A stretch of DNA of 7,799 bases, taken from an uncultured Clostridia bacterium (lineage in GTDB: Bacteria > Bacillota > Clostridia > Oscillospirales > Ruminococcaceae). Shown one piece after another: positions 3,933 through 7,799 of the stretch (its first letter is position 1; each line of letters begins with the position of its first letter). The stretch spans positions 1 through 7,799 of the forward strand of contig CAMWNQ010000080.1 of NCBI GenBank assembly GCA_947175655.1, given 5' to 3'. The position numbers were made by a program, and so were the translations under genes. Below the pieces are notes generated by a model that did not search any database, had not been told where the DNA came from, and worked only from the letters and a program-made list of their open reading frames with translations.

Positions 3933-5588
3933 GTGATAAAAGGCTGTTTATTAAGAGACGCATTTATTTCTGCGTCCATTACTATAGCAAATAAAAAACG
4001 TGATATAGATGAACTTAATGTTTATCCTGTTCCTGATGGCGATACTGGTACAAATATGGCTATGACTATGAATAATGCACTTTCTGAACTTTATAAAATG
4101 AACGATAATATAACAGTTTCTGAAGTTTCATCAGTTATGGCATCAGCATTGTTAAGAGGTGCGAGGGGAAATTCCGGAGTAATACTTTCGCTTATTTTCA
4201 GAGGTATGGCAAAAGGTCTCAGCGAAATGGATGAAGCAGACTGTGAATCTTTTGCAAATTCTCTTGAACTTGGTGTTAATATGGCATATAAGGCAGTTAT
4301 GAATCCCACAGAGGGAACAATTCTTACTGTTATAAAAGCATCAGCTTTGAAGGCTCAGGAATCATCAAGAACTACAAGTGATTTTACTGTTTTCTGGTCA
4401 AATGTCTGTGAAGAAGCCAGAAATACTCTTGCAAAAACTCCTGATATGCTTCCTGTACTAAAAAAAGCAGGTGTAGTAGATGCAGGCGGTCAGGGACTTT
4501 CAATAATATTTGATGCTATGCTTGAAGTCTTCAAAGGTAATAAAATAGCCGAACCTCTTTCAAAATCAGAACCTAAAATATCAGTGGAATCATTTTCTAC
4601 AGCAGTAAGTGAATTTGATGAAGAAATCAATTTTACATACTGTACTGAATTTATTGTGGAAAAAAGAAAAGATTCTTCTGATTCATCAATACTGCGTGCA
4701 TATCTTGAAACTATAGGGGACTGTGTAGTAGTGGTTGATGATGATGAAATTATAAAAGTTCATGTTCATACTGATTCACCGGGACTTGCACTTCAAAAAG
4801 CTCTTGAATTCGGAGTATTTATAAATGACCCTAAGCCTAAAATTGAAAATATGCGTATCCAGCATAGTAATAAGGTTATGGAAGTTAAAACAGCAGAACA
4901 GAACGGTTATAAATCTGCTGAACCTGAAAAAAAATATGGATTTGTTGCTGTATCAGCAGGTCACGGAATTGAAGAAATGTTTAAGGATTTAGGTGTTGAT
5001 GTGATTGTAAAGGGTGGTCAGACTATGAATCCTTCCATTGATTATATTTTAAAGGCAATACAGTCCACGCCGGCAGAAGTAGTATTTGTTCTTCCCAATA
5101 ATAAAAATATAATTATGGCTGCTGAACAGGCGGTCAGACTTTCTGATAAAAAAGTATGTGTTTTACAGACAAGAACTATACCACAGGGTATTTCTGCGAT
5201 GCTTGCTTTTGATGAATCACTTGATGTCTCTGAAAATAAAATTATTATGACCAAGGCTTTCGAAAAAGTATCAACAGGTCAGATAACTTTTGCAGCAAGA
5301 GATTCTGAATATGAGGGGCATTCAATAAAAGAGGGTGAAATACTTGCCCTTGACAATGGAAAATTAAGTTTTACTGAAAAAGATGTAACAAAATCTGCTT
5401 TTAAACTTATAAAGAAACTTATAAAAAATGATAGCAGTTATGTTACTGTCATATATGGTTCAGATGTTACAGAAGAAAATGCAGAAAAGCTTTATCAGAT
5501 GGTTCAAAATAAATTCGGCGATAAAGTGGGCATAACACTTTTAAACGGAGGTCAGCCTGTATATTACTATATTATTTCTGTTGAGTGA
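3933..5588 (+). CDS. fakA: Fatty acid kinase catalytic subunit FakA (YloV; DhaL/DAK2 plus DegV-like domains)
   Basis: The protein has 551 aa, the normal length. FakA phosphorylates fatty acids held by a FakB (DegV-family) carrier to acyl-phosphate, which enters phospholipid synthesis. Residues about 1–205 are the ATP-binding DhaL domain: VYPVPDGDTGTNM (30–42) with the Mg-binding aspartates (Asp35, Asp37), RGARGNSGVI (75–84), NPTEGTIL (124–131) and VDAGGQGL (182–189). The middle domain (about 225–310) keeps Cys237 (YCTEF) and the HVH pair His277/His279, the Zn-binding set described for FakA. The C-terminal DegV-like domain (about 335–551) shows GGQTMNPS (361–368), LPNNKNI (387–393) and TRTIPQGISAM (413–423). 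The start is GTG at 3933, 7 nt after GGAGG (3921–3925). No fakB gene is in the window, so the carrier is encoded elsewhere. It is cotranscribed with asp23 and recG; recG starts within 10 nt. Confidence 0.96.
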   Translation: MIKGCLLRDAFISASITIANKKRDIDELNVYPVPDGDTGTNMAMTMNNALSELYKMNDNITVSEVSSVMASALLRGARGNSGVILSLIFRGMAKGLSEMDEADCESFANSLELGVNMAYKAVMNPTEGTILTVIKASALKAQESSRTTSDFTVFWSNVCEEARNTLAKTPDMLPVLKKAGVVDAGGQGLSIIFDAMLEVFKGNKIAEPLSKSEPKISVESFSTAVSEFDEEINFTYCTEFIVEKRKDSSDSSILRAYLETIGDCVVVVDDDEIIKVHVHTDSPGLALQKALEFGVFINDPKPKIENMRIQHSNKVMEVKTAEQNGYKSAEPEKKYGFVAVSAGHGIEEMFKDLGVDVIVKGGQTMNPSIDYILKAIQSTPAEVVFVLPNNKNIIMAAEQAVRLSDKKVCVLQTRTIPQGISAMLAFDESLDVSENKIIMTKAFEKVSTGQITFAARDSEYEGHSIKEGEILALDNGKLSFTEKDVTKSAFKLIKKLIKNDSSYVTVIYGSDVTEENAEKLYQMVQNKFGDKVGITLLNGGQPVYYYIISVE

Positions 5589-5597
5589 TTGATAATT

Positions 5598-7625
5598 ATG
5601 AATGAACTTTATAAGCCAATCGAATTTTTAAAGGGAATAGGAAAATCAAGAGCTGAAAAATATTCTAAACTCGGAATAAATACTCTTTATGAATTATTGT
5701 ATTATGTTCCGAAAAATTATCTTGATTTTACTAATTATGTTCCAATATCTAGTGCAGTAGTGGGAGAATATAATATTCTTAAACTTAAAGTCATAAAAAA
5801 ACTTGCTCCTGTTCAGGCTAAAGGATTTATGATTTATAAGGCATCTGCTACTGACGGCAATTCAAGTATTACAATAGTTATATATAATAATTTCTATGCT
5901 TTCAATGCACTTTCACAAAATGATACTTATTATATGTATGGAAAAGTAAATAACGGTTTATATGATACAGAAATAACATCTCCGCAGTTTATAAAATCTG
6001 ATGATGTTCTCATACAGCCTGTATACCGTCTTACCAGCGGACTTACTGCCAATATGATACGTACTAATATAAAACAGGCTCTGGGCATTATAAAAACTCT
6101 TCCTTTTGAAACTTTGCCTGAATATATAATAAAGGAGAATAATTTGTGTTCTCTGAAATATGCCCTTGAAAACATTCATTTTCCAGAAGACATTCAAGCA
6201 TCTGAAAAAGCCAGAAGAAGACTTGCATTTGATGAAATTCTTATGCTTCAGCTTGGTATGGCAATTATGAAATCTCAGAATAAAAAAAATACTGCCAATA
6301 TTATGAGTATAGATACTGATATTTCAGAATTTTATAACAATCTTCCATTTGAAATGACTGATGCTCAAAAGAATGCTTTTAATGAAATTTCAAAAGATTT
6401 ATGTGGTAATATTCCTATGAACAGGCTTCTTCAGGGAGATGTCGGAAGTGGAAAGACTGCTGTTGCTGCTGCTGCTTGTTATTTTACTGCTAAAAACGGG
6501 TATCAGTCAGCACTTATGGCACCTACTGAAATCCTCGCATCACAGCATTATAAAACTCTTTCTCAGTTCCTTGAGCCTCTGGGAGTGAATGTATGCCTTC
6601 TTACTGGTTCTATTACCGCTAAAAATAAACGGGAGATAAAGGAAAGAATAAAATCCGGATTTTTCAGTGTTGTTGTTGGAACTCACGCTATTATTCAGAG
6701 AGATACTGAATATAAATCCCTTGCTCTCGTCATTACTGATGAACAGCATAGATTTGGTGTATCTCAGAGGTCGGCTCTTGCAGAAAAGGGGGATTTTCCT
6801 CATAAGCTTGTTATGTCTGCAACGCCAATACCAAGAACCCTTGCACTTATTATATATGGGGACCTTGATATATCACTGATGAATCAACTGCCGAAAGGAA
6901 GGAAACCTGTTTCAACTTATGCTGTTACCGGTAAAATGAGGGACAGAGCTTTTGGATTTGTAAGAAAAGCTCTTGATGAAGGTCGTCAGGCTTATATTGT
7001 ATGTCCTATGATTGAAGAATCTGAAAGTGATTTGAATTCGGTCAAGTCTTATTATGAGCTTGCAGAAAAAAACTGGCTTAAAAATTATTCAATAGGAATT
7101 CTGCACGGAAAAATGAATCCTAATGAAAAAGAATTGGTTATGAATGAATTCAAACAGGGAAATATTCAGGCTCTTATTTGTACAACAGTTGTTGAAGTTG
7201 GCGTTGATGTTCCTAATGCAAGTATAATTGTAATAGAAAATGCTGACAGATTTGGTCTTTCGCAGTTGCATCAGCTCAGGGGACGTGTAGGACGTGGACA
7301 GTATGAAAGCTCTTGTATACTTATAACTGATAATACAAGTGATGAATGCCGTGAAAGAATGAAGATTATAAGTCGTACATCTGATGGCTTTGAAATATCT
7401 GAACAGGATTTGAAACTCAGAGGGCCGGGAGATTTCTTTGGAAATCGTCAGCACGGTTTGCCTCCCCTTAAAATTGCCGACATTAATTGTGATATGGATA
7501 TGATGAATACTATTAAAGATACAGTAGATATTATTCTTAAAAAAGACCCTCGTCTTGAATTACCTGAGCACCACTGTATGAAAATAGAGATGCTTAAACT
7601 CTTTGACAAGGAAATTATAGGATAA
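5598..7625 (+). CDS. recG: ATP-dependent DNA helicase RecG
   Basis: The protein is 675 aa from the ATG at 5598, normal for RecG, a monomeric double-strand translocase that reverses stalled forks and processes branched DNA. An upstream in-frame TTG (5589, directly after the fakA stop) would add three residues. I prefer the ATG because the SD-like GAGTGA (5583–5588) lies 9 nt before it and no site precedes the TTG. The N-terminal part holds LKGIGKSRAEKYSKLGI and the wedge/OB region (about 1–210). Helicase motifs are intact: GDVGSGKT Walker A (280–287), MAPTEILASQ, DEQHRFGV Walker B (381–388), MSATPIPRT (406–414), TTVVEVGVDVPNA, QLRGRVGR (559–566), and the RecG-specific tail with DLKLRGPGDFFGNRQHG. 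It is the last gene of the asp23–fakA–recG operon, ending at the hairpin 7665–7702. Confidence 0.97.
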   Translation: MNELYKPIEFLKGIGKSRAEKYSKLGINTLYELLYYVPKNYLDFTNYVPISSAVVGEYNILKLKVIKKLAPVQAKGFMIYKASATDGNSSITIVIYNNFYAFNALSQNDTYYMYGKVNNGLYDTEITSPQFIKSDDVLIQPVYRLTSGLTANMIRTNIKQALGIIKTLPFETLPEYIIKENNLCSLKYALENIHFPEDIQASEKARRRLAFDEILMLQLGMAIMKSQNKKNTANIMSIDTDISEFYNNLPFEMTDAQKNAFNEISKDLCGNIPMNRLLQGDVGSGKTAVAAAACYFTAKNGYQSALMAPTEILASQHYKTLSQFLEPLGVNVCLLTGSITAKNKREIKERIKSGFFSVVVGTHAIIQRDTEYKSLALVITDEQHRFGVSQRSALAEKGDFPHKLVMSATPIPRTLALIIYGDLDISLMNQLPKGRKPVSTYAVTGKMRDRAFGFVRKALDEGRQAYIVCPMIEESESDLNSVKSYYELAEKNWLKNYSIGILHGKMNPNEKELVMNEFKQGNIQALICTTVVEVGVDVPNASIIVIENADRFGLSQLHQLRGRVGRGQYESSCILITDNTSDECRERMKIISRTSDGFEISEQDLKLRGPGDFFGNRQHGLPPLKIADINCDMDMMNTIKDTVDIILKKDPRLELPEHHCMKIEMLKLFDKEIIG

Positions 7626-7664
7626 TCCATATTATTTGTTTGATTGTTGGCAAAATATCAGATT

Positions 7665-7702
7665 TCAGGGGGGATTTTTTAAAAAAATCTCCCTCTGATT
7701 TT
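7665..7702 (+). terminator. Terminator hairpin after recG
   Basis: A long stem runs from TCAGGGGGGATTTTTT (7665–7680) to AAAAAATC…CCCTCTGA (7682–7698), with G·U pairs and one bulge, followed by TTTT (7699–7702). The U-tract is short, but the stem is long and lies 40 bases after the recG stop. An outer ATCAG/CTGAT repeat (7658–7662, 7695–7699) could pair instead of the base of the stem. The T and A runs inside the stem could also make it act from the opposite direction. Confidence 0.75.
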
Positions 7703-7723
7703 AACGATATACCGTAGCTTTTT

Positions 7724-7799
7724 AAAAAAATCCAAAAAAAATAGAAAAAATCTGAAATTTTTTTCAAAAAAGGCTTGACATTTTCAAAAAGATGTGATA
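7724..7799 (+). promoter_or_regulatory. Curved A-tract region and promoter truncated by the window edge
   Basis: A perfect -35 TTGACA is at 7775–7780. Exactly 17 bp later, at 7798, the window ends in TA, preceded by TG at 7795–7796: the start of an extended -10 TGnTATAAT whose last four bases are outside. Upstream, A-tracts at 7724–7730, 7734–7741, 7745–7750, an AAATTT junction at 7757/7758 and 7766–7771 are spaced about 10 bp. A gene to the right on the plus strand is implied. Confidence 0.6.

Noticed and set aside
5589..5597. TTG start for recG directly after the fakA stop
   Set aside because: No ribosome-binding site at a suitable distance. The ATG at 5598 has GAGTGA 9 nt upstream.

Overview
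The window is AT-rich DNA (roughly one third G+C by eye) from a low-GC Gram-positive, endospore-related Firmicute. The best guess is a Clostridia/Oscillospiraceae (Ruminococcus-like) gut anaerobe. The evidence is SpoVS, a YmdB-type phosphoesterase, the Asp23–FakA–RecG gene order, strong GGAGG ribosome-binding sites, TTGACA/TATAAT promoters and A/T-tailed hairpin terminators. Species assignment is inference only.

Layout. (1) 1–1830: a perfect-consensus extended -10 promoter drives a two-gene unit of exported proteins through a leader rich in AU dyads. The first encodes a small secreted protein with a likely golvesin/xanthan-lyase-type beta-sandwich domain. The second encodes a membrane-anchored or lipidated protein of unknown function. 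A clean terminator closes the unit. (2) 1842–3137, minus strand: ymdB then spoVS, converging on region 1. They share one distal terminator, and each has its own promoter with the same TTGCATTTT/17 bp/TATAAT layout. (3) 3078–3565: a 488-base interval without an intact gene. It holds the ymdB promoter, a frameshifted gene relic on the minus strand (one part resembles a type I restriction S-subunit tail), a plus-strand promoter and a long, apparently folded leader or non-coding RNA. (4) 3566–7702: the housekeeping operon asp23/yloU – fakA/yloV – recG with tight spacing and a terminator. (5) 7703–7799: helically phased A-tracts leading into a TTGACA promoter cut off by the window edge.

How the parts relate. 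Regions 2 and 4 are conserved core genes: cyclic-nucleotide phosphodiesterase/sporulation control, fatty-acid activation and cell-envelope homeostasis, and branched-DNA repair. Region 1 is an accessory envelope or secretion module. The least explained stretch is 3368–3565. It has at least three complementary segments and an anti-Shine-Dalgarno-like pentamer, and ends in a CRISPR-repeat-like TGTGGATTGAAAC directly before the asp23 ribosome-binding site. It could be a regulatory leader or the remnant of a mobile-element guide-RNA locus. No complete new defence or mobile system is visible in this window.
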